From NCBI GenBank assembly GCA_043787975.1, contig JAYVUK010000015.1, positions 62,001-126,000 of the forward strand: DNA of 64,000 nucleotides. Reading direction: 5' to 3'. Both the position numbers and the translations under genes were made by a program. Every line of letters begins with the position of its first letter. The first letter of the stretch is position 1. Below, piece after piece: positions 1-8,373 of this stretch. The notes beneath the pieces are model-generated. The model did no database searches and was not told the DNA's origin. It was given only the letters and a program-made list of their open reading frames with translations. The stretch is from JAPLDA01 sp043787975. Its GTDB lineage: Bacteria > Bacteroidota > Bacteroidia > AKYH767-A > 2013-40CM-41-45.

Positions 1-1097
1 TGACTTCAACTGCAACTTGCGCATTTCCTGCAAATGCTTCATCAAGCCCAGTAGAAGTGATCATCAAACCATACAGCGCTCCGGCCATCAATATATCCGT
101 AACACCGGATACTGTTTGCATTGGAGCAACAGCAACATTCAATTCAGTAATTGCAAATGGAGGAACGAACCCTTCTTATCAATGGGTTGTGAATGGTTCT
201 ATCACGGGAAACAACAGTTCTGCTTTTTCACTCTCTCCTGTTCTTTCAAATACTGTTGTTACTGCGATGATGACTTCGAATGAAAGGTGTTTGTTACCGA
301 ACTTTGCCATCTCTAATCAAATCGTTGTGAATACATATCCATCTTTGAATGTAACTTCAAGCGGCAGCACGACTACATGCCCAAAGGATCCGGTTTCACT
401 TTTCGCCCAGGCAACCGGAGGAAATGGAACCGGATATAGTTATGTGTGGAGTAACAATGCCGGCAACGACAGCATCGTTACAGTAAATCCTTTAGTGACT
501 ACCAATTATTTCGTTACAGCAACGGATGCTTGCGGTTCATTTCCTGTTACTGATTCGGTTCTTGTCAACGTTCTGAATGGACCCACTGCATTGTTCAGTT
601 ATAATCCTGACGATCCTACATCCTTGTTTCCAAAAGTTTCTTTTAGAGATCATTCAACGGATGCCATCAGCTGGTTGTGGAATTTTGGTGACGGAGATTC
701 AAGTGTTTCAGAGAATCCGGATCACGTTTATCCTGCTCCCGGAATCTATGATGTAACATTGGTTGTTATGAATACCATCGGTTGCCGCGATACTCTCCTA
801 TTCAAAATAGTTGTGAAGGAAGATGTTTCCTTTTTCGTTCCCAACTCCTTTTCACCGAATGGCGATGGAAAGAATGATACATTTACGCCATTGGGAACTA
901 ATCTTGGCGATTACGAATTACTTATTTATGATCGCTGGGGAAATGAAATTTTCAATGGAGGACCGTTGAATCCATGGACAGGAAAGGAAAACGGCAACAT
1001 TGCAGCACCTGACGGAGTGTATCTTTATAAAATTAGTTTGAAGGATACACGGTTTCAGCAACAACTGGTCATCGGACGTGTGACGTTGATTCATTGA
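1..1097 (+). CDS. PKD-domain surface protein with gliding-motility C-terminal domain (5' partial)
   Basis: The reading frame is open from base 3, so the gene begins left of the window; an internal GTG at 57 is not its start. The visible part has Ig-like stretches, then a PKD domain (key residues in WLWNFGDGDSS, followed by HVYPAPGIYDVTLVV) and ends with the gliding motility-associated C-terminal domain (FVPNSFSPNGDGKNDTF, then YDRWGNEIF and PDGVYLYKI). That C-terminal domain is a type B signal for the type IX secretion system, so the product is expected outside the cell or bound to its surface, probably as a large adhesin. No catalytic domain is visible. The ligand is unknown. Confidence 0.9.
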   Translation, partial: TSTATCAFPANASSSPVEVIIKPYSAPAINISVTPDTVCIGATATFNSVIANGGTNPSYQWVVNGSITGNNSSAFSLSPVLSNTVVTAMMTSNERCLLPNFAISNQIVVNTYPSLNVTSSGSTTTCPKDPVSLFAQATGGNGTGYSYVWSNNAGNDSIVTVNPLVTTNYFVTATDACGSFPVTDSVLVNVLNGPTALFSYNPDDPTSLFPKVSFRDHSTDAISWLWNFGDGDSSVSENPDHVYPAPGIYDVTLVVMNTIGCRDTLLFKIVVKEDVSFFVPNSFSPNGDGKNDTFTPLGTNLGDYELLIYDRWGNEIFNGGPLNPWTGKENGNIAAPDGVYLYKISLKDTRFQQQLVIGRVTLIH

Positions 1098-1145
1098 AAA
1101 AAGAAAAAATATTTTTTCTAATTTTACACCGCAATTTTATTAATC

Positions 1146-1799
1146 ATGGCAAAGAATTTTATTTCCAACAAAGACGAGACTGTGCGAATGTTCAGGAATA
1201 ATTTTCTTGAATCCCTCTCGCATATTCATTACACAGTGCCTCTTTATATTTTCGTTCCCGTTGTACTCTATTGTCTTTACAAATCGATTTTTATTTTCAG
1301 TCTTGGTGTGTTACCGATTATCGGATTCATCATTCTTGGGCTGTGTGTGTGGACACTGACAGAATACGTATTACACCGGTTTGTTTTTCACTGGATGCCT
1401 CCCGGAAAAATAGGCGCGCGCATGCATTTTGTATTTCATGGAGTTCATCATGATTATCCAAGCGACAGCAAACGACTGGTCATGGTTCCAACCGTCAGCA
1501 TTCCGCTGGCTGCTCTCTTTTATTTTATGTTCTATTTCATGCTGGGGAATCAATACGTAGCTCCTTTTTTTGCGGGATTTATTTCGGGTTATTTATTTTA
1601 TGACATCAGCCACTACGCCATCCATCACTTTAATTTTAAAAGCAAGTTCTGGCTCGACATCAAACAACATCACATGCTACATCATTACATGGACATGGAC
1701 AAAGGATACGGTGTGAGCAGTAAATTTTGGGATTTGATTTTCAGAACGATGTTCGATAAAAAGAACACGACAGAAAAAATATCCGACCATACGAATTAA
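1146..1799 (+). CDS. Sterol desaturase / fatty acid hydroxylase family membrane protein
   Basis: The 217-residue protein has several hydrophobic segments (about residues 30-75 and 115-155) and the clustered histidines of the di-iron fatty acid hydroxylase superfamily: H77 and H82 (LHRFVFH), H94/H98/H101/H102 (HFVFHGVHH), H156/H160/H161 (HYAIHH) and H175/H176/H179/H180 (QHHMLHH). The layout matches the FA2H-like 2-hydroxylase subgroup more than sterol desaturases with long loops. It would hydroxylate an acyl chain, possibly of sphingolipids or sulfonolipids, in the inner membrane; the substrate is inference. A near-consensus -7 box (TAATTTTA) lies just upstream. It is monocistronic as far as I can see. 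Confidence 0.85.
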   Translation: MAKNFISNKDETVRMFRNNFLESLSHIHYTVPLYIFVPVVLYCLYKSIFIFSLGVLPIIGFIILGLCVWTLTEYVLHRFVFHWMPPGKIGARMHFVFHGVHHDYPSDSKRLVMVPTVSIPLAALFYFMFYFMLGNQYVAPFFAGFISGYLFYDISHYAIHHFNFKSKFWLDIKQHHMLHHYMDMDKGYGVSSKFWDLIFRTMFDKKNTTEKISDHTN

Positions 1800-1885
1800 A
1801 CGGCAAGAATATCATTCTTCGTCCAATATTGAATTTTATTTTTATGTCCTGAAAATTAATCCGTCTTAGCACTTATAGAACTATC

Positions 1886-2308
1886 ATGAAAAAAATTACC
1901 GGCTCACTAATCATCGCTGTTGCACTGGTTGTTGCAACCCAATCCTGCAAGAAAGAAGACAGAGATGCTTCCACAACAAAGGAAATTGCTGTTTCATTGA
2001 AAGCGAACGAATCCTATTCGTATCAAATCCCTCAAACCGGTGATGCGGATGATGTGATGCAAATTACCAAACAAGCTGATCATTCTCTTATCAGCAAGAT
2101 AAGTCCGGTAGCAAATTCAGAGAATACCTTGTTTGAATATACTCCTGCGCTCGATTTCACAGGCAGCGATGAAGTGCAGGTAACAAACGTTGAAAATCAC
2201 AACGGAAATTCAGGACATTCACACAATGGTAATTGTTCCGGTGGAAAAGGTCATCACGATGGAACAACAACCTACGTTTTTAAAATAACCATTACATCTG
2301 CTAACTGA
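1886..2308 (+). CDS. Small lipoprotein with His/Gly-rich segment, unknown function
   Basis: Product of 140 residues with a lipoprotein signal peptide ending at C21 (lipobox TQSC), so it is anchored in a membrane facing the periplasm or surface. The middle resembles a cadherin/PKD-like beta domain (a stretch ending FEYTPALDFTGSDEVQV). Near residues 105-127 it is rich in His, Gly, Asn and Ser (GHSHNGN, then CSGGKGHHD), which could bind metal ions; that is inference. It is followed after about 50 bases by a convergent gene. I do not recognise a characterised family. Confidence 0.75.
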   Translation: MKKITGSLIIAVALVVATQSCKKEDRDASTTKEIAVSLKANESYSYQIPQTGDADDVMQITKQADHSLISKISPVANSENTLFEYTPALDFTGSDEVQVTNVENHNGNSGHSHNGNCSGGKGHHDGTTTYVFKITITSAN

Positions 2309-2360
2309 GCGTTACAGAAAATAATTTGATCCGGAAGATAAATTGCAATCTGTATCCGGA

Positions 2361-4148
2361 CTATTCTTTTACAATTTTATTTACTGCAAAAAAATTCCCG
2401 CCATCACTTAATGTGAAGAGGAAAATTCCTTTTTCCAAAGCGGAGACATCAACTTTAATTTCTGAAGAGGAATCATCAATTCCGGATGATCGTAAAAAAA
2501 CTTCTTCTCCAAGAACATCATACATCTTCATGCTAATTTTTTTTCCTTTGAAAGAAGAACAGCTGAACGAGAATTCATTCGTAACAGGGTTTGGAAAAAT
2601 GTTTATCTCTGAATAGAAATTCGAACGAATTGATGTCGGAAGCTGATCCGAACAGGACGTGAAATTAATTCCGGAAGTAAATCTGTCTTTTGCAGGAATG
2701 GAACCACTTCCGAAAACAACCGGTTCTCCAATGGCAGGAAAAGAAGAAGCAGTCCAGAAAGAAGGTGTTGAAGAAAGATAGTACGATGAATCATTCAGTG
2801 TCGTGGTACCAGCCGGAGTCAAGGTTCCTCTTACATTGTTTCCATATTCAAATTTTCCATTTCCGTAGAGCGTATAGTTGCCCATAAAAGGTCCTGTGTT
2901 TGTAATTTCATTGCCGACAAAATTCAGCGAGTCACTTTGCATCGTACCGGAAGTCATGATGATTCCATACAACTCCGCACGGTTTCTGAAAAAAGTATTG
3001 AATGGTCCGGATGGTCCCCACGTTTGATCGATCATGATGTTCTGAACCATGTTTCCTTCAAACAAATTTGCATACGAATAATGTCCGTGCAGGGAAATGT
3101 CTGCTCCGAAATTCGACGGAAATTCAGAGCGGTTCGGATCAACAGAATAATTGTAACCGAATACATTTCCGTTTGCACCACACTGCAACGAGAATGAATG
3201 ACGAAGGTGATTCATGATGTTATTTTCAAGTTTACATTCGCAAGTATGTTTGAAAAGTGTGATCCCGTAACCGTGCGTTGAAACACCATCGTAAGCAAAC
3301 GAGTGATGCACATAATTACCGGTGATTTCAAGATGAGCGGAAGCATCTGCTTCGATGTGACTGCCGACACTACGACTGCTTTCCACTCCGCGAATCCAAC
3401 AATTCACAGCATGATCAAAATAGATATTGATGCACAAACCGGAAGCAACACTGTCTCTGCGGGAAATGTTCATGCACTCAATTCCGATTTCCTTTGCAGG
3501 AATAAATTTTCTCATCTGCACATGCATGGATGAATCGTACCGGATGCGAAGTGACTGATCAAAAAAAAGTGTGTCACCTGAAATAAAATTGATCCGGATG
3601 ATTTGCCCGATGGAATGATCTGCCCATGAAACCGGCTGTGTGTCCCATGTTCCGTTGTCTTCCTGGATTTCAGCATAATCACCACTCAAAAAATTTGAGG
3701 CGTCTGCAACGACAATGGAAGAACTTCCTTTGTCAAACCCGGAAAGAACATTCGTGAATGGAAAACTTGTTGAACCTGTTATGTTAATATTGTTTCCGGC
3801 TGTTCCGGCAAAATCAAAAACCAGGTGCGTGGAATCAGAAGACGATCCGCGAAGAATAACACTGTCAAGAAGATTGATGGTGGACTGAAATAAATAGTTT
3901 CCGGGAGGAAAATAAATCACACCGCGATTTCCACCCAACGAATTGATTGCATTTATAATGAAAGGGTGATTATCGGTTACACCGTCACCAACTCCTCCAA
4001 ACATTGTCACATCAACTACATCTGCTGAATCAGGAATAATTCCTTCATAACCGGTATGACTCCAGTCAACAATTCTTGACGAAAGAATTGTCTGGGCGTT
4101 CAATTCCGTATTTAAAAAAATGAGAACGATGAGGAGAAATCTTTTCAT
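2361..4148 (-). CDS. Pectate-lyase-fold (right-handed beta-helix) secreted protein with T9SS sorting domain
   Basis: Signal peptide MKRFLLIVLIFLNTELNAQ, then a Pectate_lyase_3/GH28-like start (VVDVTMFGGVGDGVTDNHPFI, a typical 'GDGxTDxTxAI' motif), followed by repeated right-handed beta-helix turns with asparagine and histidine ladders (residues about 230-440). The last roughly 75 residues are a T9SS type A sorting domain (IFPNPVTNEFSF ... VLGEEVF ... LEKGIFLFTL). It is expected to be exported across the outer membrane and may act on, or bind, polysaccharide. The substrate cannot be read from sequence. The gene starts 6 bases after the TonB-like gene, so the two are probably co-transcribed. 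Confidence 0.85.
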   Translation of the reverse strand: MKRFLLIVLIFLNTELNAQTILSSRIVDWSHTGYEGIIPDSADVVDVTMFGGVGDGVTDNHPFIINAINSLGGNRGVIYFPPGNYLFQSTINLLDSVILRGSSSDSTHLVFDFAGTAGNNINITGSTSFPFTNVLSGFDKGSSSIVVADASNFLSGDYAEIQEDNGTWDTQPVSWADHSIGQIIRINFISGDTLFFDQSLRIRYDSSMHVQMRKFIPAKEIGIECMNISRRDSVASGLCINIYFDHAVNCWIRGVESSRSVGSHIEADASAHLEITGNYVHHSFAYDGVSTHGYGITLFKHTCECKLENNIMNHLRHSFSLQCGANGNVFGYNYSVDPNRSEFPSNFGADISLHGHYSYANLFEGNMVQNIMIDQTWGPSGPFNTFFRNRAELYGIIMTSGTMQSDSLNFVGNEITNTGPFMGNYTLYGNGKFEYGNNVRGTLTPAGTTTLNDSSYYLSSTPSFWTASSFPAIGEPVVFGSGSIPAKDRFTSGINFTSCSDQLPTSIRSNFYSEINIFPNPVTNEFSFSCSSFKGKKISMKMYDVLGEEVFLRSSGIDDSSSEIKVDVSALEKGIFLFTLSDGGNFFAVNKIVKE

Positions 4149-4154
4149 GAAGAT

Positions 4155-4577
4155 TTAATTTCCAATATTAATGTTGTAAGAATACGAGGACGAATTTCCT
4201 TCCTTCGGCTTTTCCTTGTATTGATAATTTAATTGTTGTTGAGGAAGTGGATTTGTTGTCAATTGAAAATGGATGTGGATGCTTTGGTGAAACACCACGC
4301 GCAAGCCTTTGTATTTCTTCTTTTCGTACTTCAACAGTTTTACAAGGCGTTTTGCTTCTTCATCGCAACCATAACCAAGTCCGTGTTTGATCCGGATTTC
4401 TGTCACGTCACCGAAAATATCCAGGTCGTATTCCAGAGAAACGGTTCCTTCCACTTTATTGTCAAGTGCTTCCTGAGGATAGCGAAGATTTTGCCTAATG
4501 AACTCGTCCAATGCCTTTTTTCCTCCGGGATAATTCGGCTGCTTGATAAAACTTTTCGGTTTACGTTCTTTTTTCAT
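4155..4577 (-). CDS. TonB C-terminal-domain-like protein lacking a membrane anchor
   Basis: A protein of about 140 residues whose core (PGGKKALDEFIRQNLRYP, then VEGTVSLEYDLDIFGDVTEIRI, then DEEAKRLV) matches the TonB_C domain: the 'YP..A' step, the 'G.V.v.f.i...G.v....v' strand pair and the 'ld.eA.r.v' helix. Unlike true TonB it has no N-terminal transmembrane segment, proline-rich spacer or clear signal peptide. I chose the ATG at 4577 over the upstream GTG at 4592. It lies directly before the beta-helix protein gene (6-base gap). It could be a soluble partner of a TonB-type system, or a lone domain of other function. Confidence 0.7.
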   Translation of the reverse strand: MKKERKPKSFIKQPNYPGGKKALDEFIRQNLRYPQEALDNKVEGTVSLEYDLDIFGDVTEIRIKHGLGYGCDEEAKRLVKLLKYEKKKYKGLRVVFHQSIHIHFQLTTNPLPQQQLNYQYKEKPKEGNSSSYSYNINIGN

Positions 4578-4649
4578 GGAGCATGAATACACTTCTAAAA
4601 ATTACTCCTGCAAATGTACGAATACACACATCGTATTAATAAACAAAAA

Positions 4650-4676
4650 AAAGCCTGCTGAAATTCGGCAGGCTTT
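4650..4676 (-). terminator. Rho-independent terminator of efp
   Basis: Inverted repeat AAAGCCTGC / GCAGGCTTT flanking a short loop; read on the minus strand it is followed by a run of eight T. It sits 20 bases after the efp stop codon. Confidence 0.85.
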
Positions 4677-4696
4677 CACATAAATGAAAACAAAAA

Positions 4697-5257
4697 TTAT
4701 TTTACTTTGCCGACATAACTCCAGTCGCGTGTATCAATTTTTATTACCTCTCCTGTATTGACAAAAAGCGGAACATTCACAACCGCTCCTGTTTCAAGTG
4801 TTGCATGCTTCAGGGTATTGGTTGCCGTGTCGCCTCTTAAGCCGGGTTCCGTATACGTCACTTCCAGTTCAACAAAAGTCGGAGCTTCAGCAAGCAAAGG
4901 CTGGTCACTTTCAAAAGCAACTTTCACAAGCATTCCTTCTTTCATGAGCTTGGCGTTTTCGCCAAACAATTCCAACGGAACATGAATCTGTTCAAAGCTT
5001 TCATTGTCCATCACCACTAAAAAATTTGCTTCGTTATATAAATATTGCAGTTCCCTGTATTCAACACGTGCAACATCCACTTCTTCATCAGCACGGAAAC
5101 GGTTTTCCACGACTTTTCCTGATTTCAGGTTTTTCATTCTTGCCTGGTAAAATGCCCGAAGATTACCCGGAGTACGATGAATGATTTCCGTAACCAATAC
5201 CAATTCTCCGTTATATCTCAGGACGGATCCGCTTTTTACATCGTTAATTTTTGACAT
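4697..5257 (-). CDS. efp: Translation elongation factor P
   Basis: The 186-residue product is full length for EF-P with its three beta-barrel domains: KOW-like N-terminal domain, central domain (YLYNEANFLVVMDNESFEQ) and C-terminal OB domain (YTEPGLRGDTATNTLKHATLETG, a signature region, and IDTRDWSYVGKVK). EF-P binds between the ribosomal P and E sites and relieves stalling at consecutive prolines. At the tip of the domain I loop, where E. coli has Lys34 and Pseudomonas Arg32, this protein reads TPGNLRAF, placing Asn32 at the tip. The Lys (EpmA) and Arg (EarP) modifications therefore cannot act there, and no modification gene is nearby. It is monocistronic, with its own promoter and terminator. 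Confidence 0.97.
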   Translation of the reverse strand: MSKINDVKSGSVLRYNGELVLVTEIIHRTPGNLRAFYQARMKNLKSGKVVENRFRADEEVDVARVEYRELQYLYNEANFLVVMDNESFEQIHVPLELFGENAKLMKEGMLVKVAFESDQPLLAEAPTFVELEVTYTEPGLRGDTATNTLKHATLETGAVVNVPLFVNTGEVIKIDTRDWSYVGKVK

Positions 5258-5298
5258 GATCTTTATTTAAAGGAGCCTGCCTCGCTGACATGCGGGCG

Positions 5299-5328
5299 CA
5301 AAAATAAGAAATAACTCTTGGCGCGCAA
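5299..5328 (-). promoter_or_regulatory. Bacteroidota-type promoter of efp
   Basis: On the minus strand this reads TTG, 19 bases, TATTTTTG, an exact match to the TAnnTTTG -7 box with the TTG -33 element, about 40 bases before the efp start codon. Confidence 0.7.
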
Positions 5329-5380
5329 GTACAATGCTGCCACTTTTCTTTCGTTTATACTACTTGTTAAAGATTGTTTA

Positions 5381-5508
5381 TGAGTTGTGAGTCTTGAGTA
5401 TTGAGAGTGCAAAAGTGTGTCAGTGAGAAAGTGAGATGGCAGCTCACTCTCACTCTCTCACTCTCACTCTCACACTTTCTCATTTTCACTCTTTCTCACT
5501 CTCACATT
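5381..5508. repeat. Degenerate GTGAGA/TCTCAC word array (imperfect palindrome)
   Basis: The gap between efp and the next gene is filled by words such as GTGAGAAAGTGAGA on the left and CTCACTCTCACTCTC on the right, mutually reverse-complementary. No coding potential. It belongs to the word-array class described in the findings. Confidence 0.75.
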
Positions 5509-5529
5509 CCTCCTTTCATCCTAAAACAA

Positions 5530-5537
5530 TACTTTTG
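5530..5537 (+). promoter_or_regulatory. -7 promoter box TACTTTTG
   Basis: Exact TAnnTTTG box about 24 bases before the ATG at 5561. No convincing TTG element is seen at -33. It lies just after the word array and supports transcription of the following gene. Confidence 0.5.
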
Positions 5538-5560
5538 GCAACTTTATTTTGATTACAGCT

Positions 5561-6307
5561 ATGTATAAACACCTTTGGATTGCAATTGTTTGCTTTGTTT
5601 TTTCCCTGTCTCTGTGTGCACAGGTTTCTACTGATACCGTCTCTATTAGAATCACAGGACTGGCAATTGACAGCCTGAATTCCTCACAGCAACTGGAAGA
5701 CCTGATGATTGTAAATCTTGCTACTCAGCAAGGAAATTTCGGATTTGCCGGTGGGAAATTCACGGCAACCATTCATAAAAAAGATACTTTGTTAATTGCT
5801 TCAACAGGATATGAATTCAGGAAAGTTTGTTTCAACGATTCAGTTCCAAAAAATGAATACAACGTTTTAGTCAGGTTAAAAAAACTTACGGTTCAGCTAA
5901 AAGAAGTGTCTGTGTTTTCTCCACGCGATCTTGAAGCGATCGAAAAAGACATTCAAAAACTGGGATACAATAAAAAGGATTATGAAATCAGCGGCATCAA
6001 CGCCTTTGAAAGTCCGATTACATTTTTGTACGAAGAGTTCAGCCAGCGCGAACGATTAAAAAGACATAATGCAGAACTGGTGAACAATGAAAAACGAAGA
6101 CAACTACTGAAAGAACTTCTGGCCAGGTTTGTTGCGGATGATATTATTCAGTTAAGCAACGATGACTTTGATCACTTCATTGATTTCTGCAATGTGTCAG
6201 AGAGTTTTATGAAATCATCCACGCAATACGAATTTATGATTTACATTAAACAGAAGTATAAATTTTTCACGGAGATGCACGATTACTACCGTGAGAAAAG
6301 AAAATAA
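5561..6307 (+). CDS. Secreted protein of unknown function with carboxypeptidase-regulatory-like N-terminal region
   Basis: I start it at the ATG at 5561, which gives a clean signal peptide (MYKHLWIAIVCFVFSLSLCAQ); the upstream TTG at 5549 is unlikely. Residues about 25-115 resemble a CarboxypepD_reg-like beta domain (VSIRITGLAIDS ... LLIASTGYEFRKV ... LKEVSVF). The C-terminal half is helical and charged, with EFSQRERLKRHNAELVNNEK and later YIKQKYKFFTEMHDYYREK. This architecture is common and uncharacterised in Bacteroidota. It is probably periplasmic; no catalytic residues are recognised. A strong terminator follows. Confidence 0.75.
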   Translation: MYKHLWIAIVCFVFSLSLCAQVSTDTVSIRITGLAIDSLNSSQQLEDLMIVNLATQQGNFGFAGGKFTATIHKKDTLLIASTGYEFRKVCFNDSVPKNEYNVLVRLKKLTVQLKEVSVFSPRDLEAIEKDIQKLGYNKKDYEISGINAFESPITFLYEEFSQRERLKRHNAELVNNEKRRQLLKELLARFVADDIIQLSNDDFDHFIDFCNVSESFMKSSTQYEFMIYIKQKYKFFTEMHDYYREKRK

Positions 6308-6336
6308 TTTTCTCGCTCCCAGGTGATGAAAAAGAA

Positions 6337-6364
6337 AAACCCTCCCGGTAACCGGAAGGGTTTT
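6337..6364. terminator. Bidirectional terminator hairpin between convergent genes
   Basis: AAACCCTCCCGG - TAA - CCGGAAGGGTTT stem (one mismatch) with A and T runs on both sides. It serves the plus-strand gene ending at 6307 and the minus-strand gene ending at 6389. Confidence 0.9.
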
Positions 6365-6388
6365 CAATAAATAAAACCAGGAGTTGAA

Positions 6389-8236
6389 TTACTTATTCGA
6401 AATCACAAACGTTTTTGAAATCAACTCTTTGTCATTTTCAAAACGGATGCTGTAAACTCCTGCAGGTTGTTTTGTAAGATCAATAGAAGCCTTTGTAAGC
6501 TGAGAATATTTCCTGGAATAAACCAACTGACCAACAGGATTGTAAACATTCACGGTATAAATTTTATTCACTCCGTTATTAGTGATGTTGATCAATCCGT
6601 TAGAAGGATTTGGAAATAATTCAAGATTACTTGACGAAGTAAGTTCATGAATTCCTACAGGCGTCTGAAGATTTGGTTCGATAATGAAACATCCCGGGAA
6701 ACCACCTGCTTCAATAGTAGTCCATGTTCCACTGGCATTAAACTGATAAAACGCTTTGTTCGGAGTAAATATATTATTGGTGAAGCCCAACGTAATATTA
6801 CTGTCGTTCGCTAGCTGGTCAACAGAGATTAGATATTGTCCGGTAGCTAAAGACACAGGAGAAGAAAATGCCAATGTTAAAAAAGAACCGCCTGTATCAG
6901 CCGGTGTAATCGTGTAAACCGGTGTTGATGTCATTGCAGTACCTGAAGGAGCTCCAGCTGAAACAGCATAAACACTTGCGCTCACCGTATTACCTAAAAG
7001 GGGAGCAGCCAAATAAAATGAAACAGAAGTCAGGGATGCAGCGGAAACGACATCGTAAATCTGCCCGAGAAATATTTCATTGTTATTATTAGCTCCTAAT
7101 GAATTATCAAGCATACCGGTAATTGGTGATAAATCACGCGCATATGTTGAGTCATTCACAATGAAGAAACGAATCAGTGTGTCATTCGACTGGTCCACAT
7201 CCGTTGTACCCATCAGAGAAACATACCGAACTACATACAAACCAGTATCATTGGGGGTATATGTTCCAGACAGGATACTGGTGGTATCTCCTGCATTAAG
7301 TGTGGGCACGGTAGCACTTGCGTTTGAATATACATTGGTTGCAACACCGCTTTGGATTCTGAAAATATCCAATTGGGTTCCGACATTGGTAGCTGTGCTG
7401 GCTCCATTGTTATATACATTTCCATAAATATTCAATGGCTGAACCTGGGAAAGAGGAGTAACGGTGTATTCACCCGGGAAGCCTTTGTCAGCCATTGCCA
7501 CATCATCAGCAGGAACATCTTCCAGCGATACATCATCCACCATCCATGCATATCCACAACCGGCACCGGTTCCTAAACTGGATGGACTGTAAAATGTAAA
7601 ACGAACATACACGGTTGCCTGGTTGGCAGCAACCGAAGAAACGTTTACTGAAACAGTAGTCGGGTTTGTACCTCCTGAAGTTGGATTGGCGCCACAAAAA
7701 TCGTTCAATACCATTGTAGAATTTACAGGAAATTTTGTCCAATTAGTTCCGTTATTGCTGATATAAATGAAAGTACTGTCAAGATACTTCCTATAAAATT
7801 CCTGGAAAACCACTCGAACTGCACTATGGCCGGTACAATTAACAGGCGATGTTGTAGTTAAGTTTCCGGTTTCATTTCCTGAACAACCAACGTTCGAATC
7901 AAACAAGGCAAAATTATTTGCAGCCGTAGTAGATGCAATCGGGTTGATGTTGTAAGGAGGCCCTCCCGGTGCAGCGGTACCGATAGACCAATTATCAGTT
8001 GTGCCCGCAGCAGCAGCAATCGTCCAATGAGCAGGAATACTGAAATCATCCGACCAAATTACGGCAGCAGAATGATTCGTACTTTGACCATTACGCATTC
8101 CAAACTGGCAGGCTGCCTTTGGTACAATGGATTGGTTCTGTCCGGAATTTTTTTTGTGCGAAATTCCATCCGGAGTTGATGCGAATAAACTTCCAATAGA
8201 GATTATAGAAAGTAATGTAACGTAAATTTTTTTCAT
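6389..8236 (-). CDS. Secreted T9SS cargo protein, MAM/jelly-roll-like domain
   Basis: Signal peptide at residues 1-20 (MKKIYVTLLSIISIGSLFAS). Residues about 60-240 look like a choice-of-anchor/MAM-type beta-sandwich (WSDDFSIPAHWTIA, later VRVVFQEFYRKYLDS and CGYAWMVDDVSLE, the usual 'a.iDdi.l' end). A CARDB-like segment (GNVYNNGASTATNVG) and a further beta domain follow. The protein closes with a T9SS type A sorting domain (ELFPNPSNGLINI ... NPVGQLVYS ... PAGVYSIRF). It is therefore exported by type IX secretion and probably binds surfaces or glycans; no enzyme active site is visible. Confidence 0.85.
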   Translation of the reverse strand: MKKIYVTLLSIISIGSLFASTPDGISHKKNSGQNQSIVPKAACQFGMRNGQSTNHSAAVIWSDDFSIPAHWTIAAAAGTTDNWSIGTAAPGGPPYNINPIASTTAANNFALFDSNVGCSGNETGNLTTTSPVNCTGHSAVRVVFQEFYRKYLDSTFIYISNNGTNWTKFPVNSTMVLNDFCGANPTSGGTNPTTVSVNVSSVAANQATVYVRFTFYSPSSLGTGAGCGYAWMVDDVSLEDVPADDVAMADKGFPGEYTVTPLSQVQPLNIYGNVYNNGASTATNVGTQLDIFRIQSGVATNVYSNASATVPTLNAGDTTSILSGTYTPNDTGLYVVRYVSLMGTTDVDQSNDTLIRFFIVNDSTYARDLSPITGMLDNSLGANNNNEIFLGQIYDVVSAASLTSVSFYLAAPLLGNTVSASVYAVSAGAPSGTAMTSTPVYTITPADTGGSFLTLAFSSPVSLATGQYLISVDQLANDSNITLGFTNNIFTPNKAFYQFNASGTWTTIEAGGFPGCFIIEPNLQTPVGIHELTSSSNLELFPNPSNGLINITNNGVNKIYTVNVYNPVGQLVYSRKYSQLTKASIDLTKQPAGVYSIRFENDKELISKTFVISNK

Positions 8237-8373
8237 TAGTATTTTTTTTAGTGGTTATTAATGCAACAAATGTAGTGAGTTAATTTTTATTAAGATGAAA
8301 CAAAGGGAACAATTAACTTTATTTTTTTAATGAAGTTTTAATTAACTTCCAATCAAACATTCAGAAAATAAAA

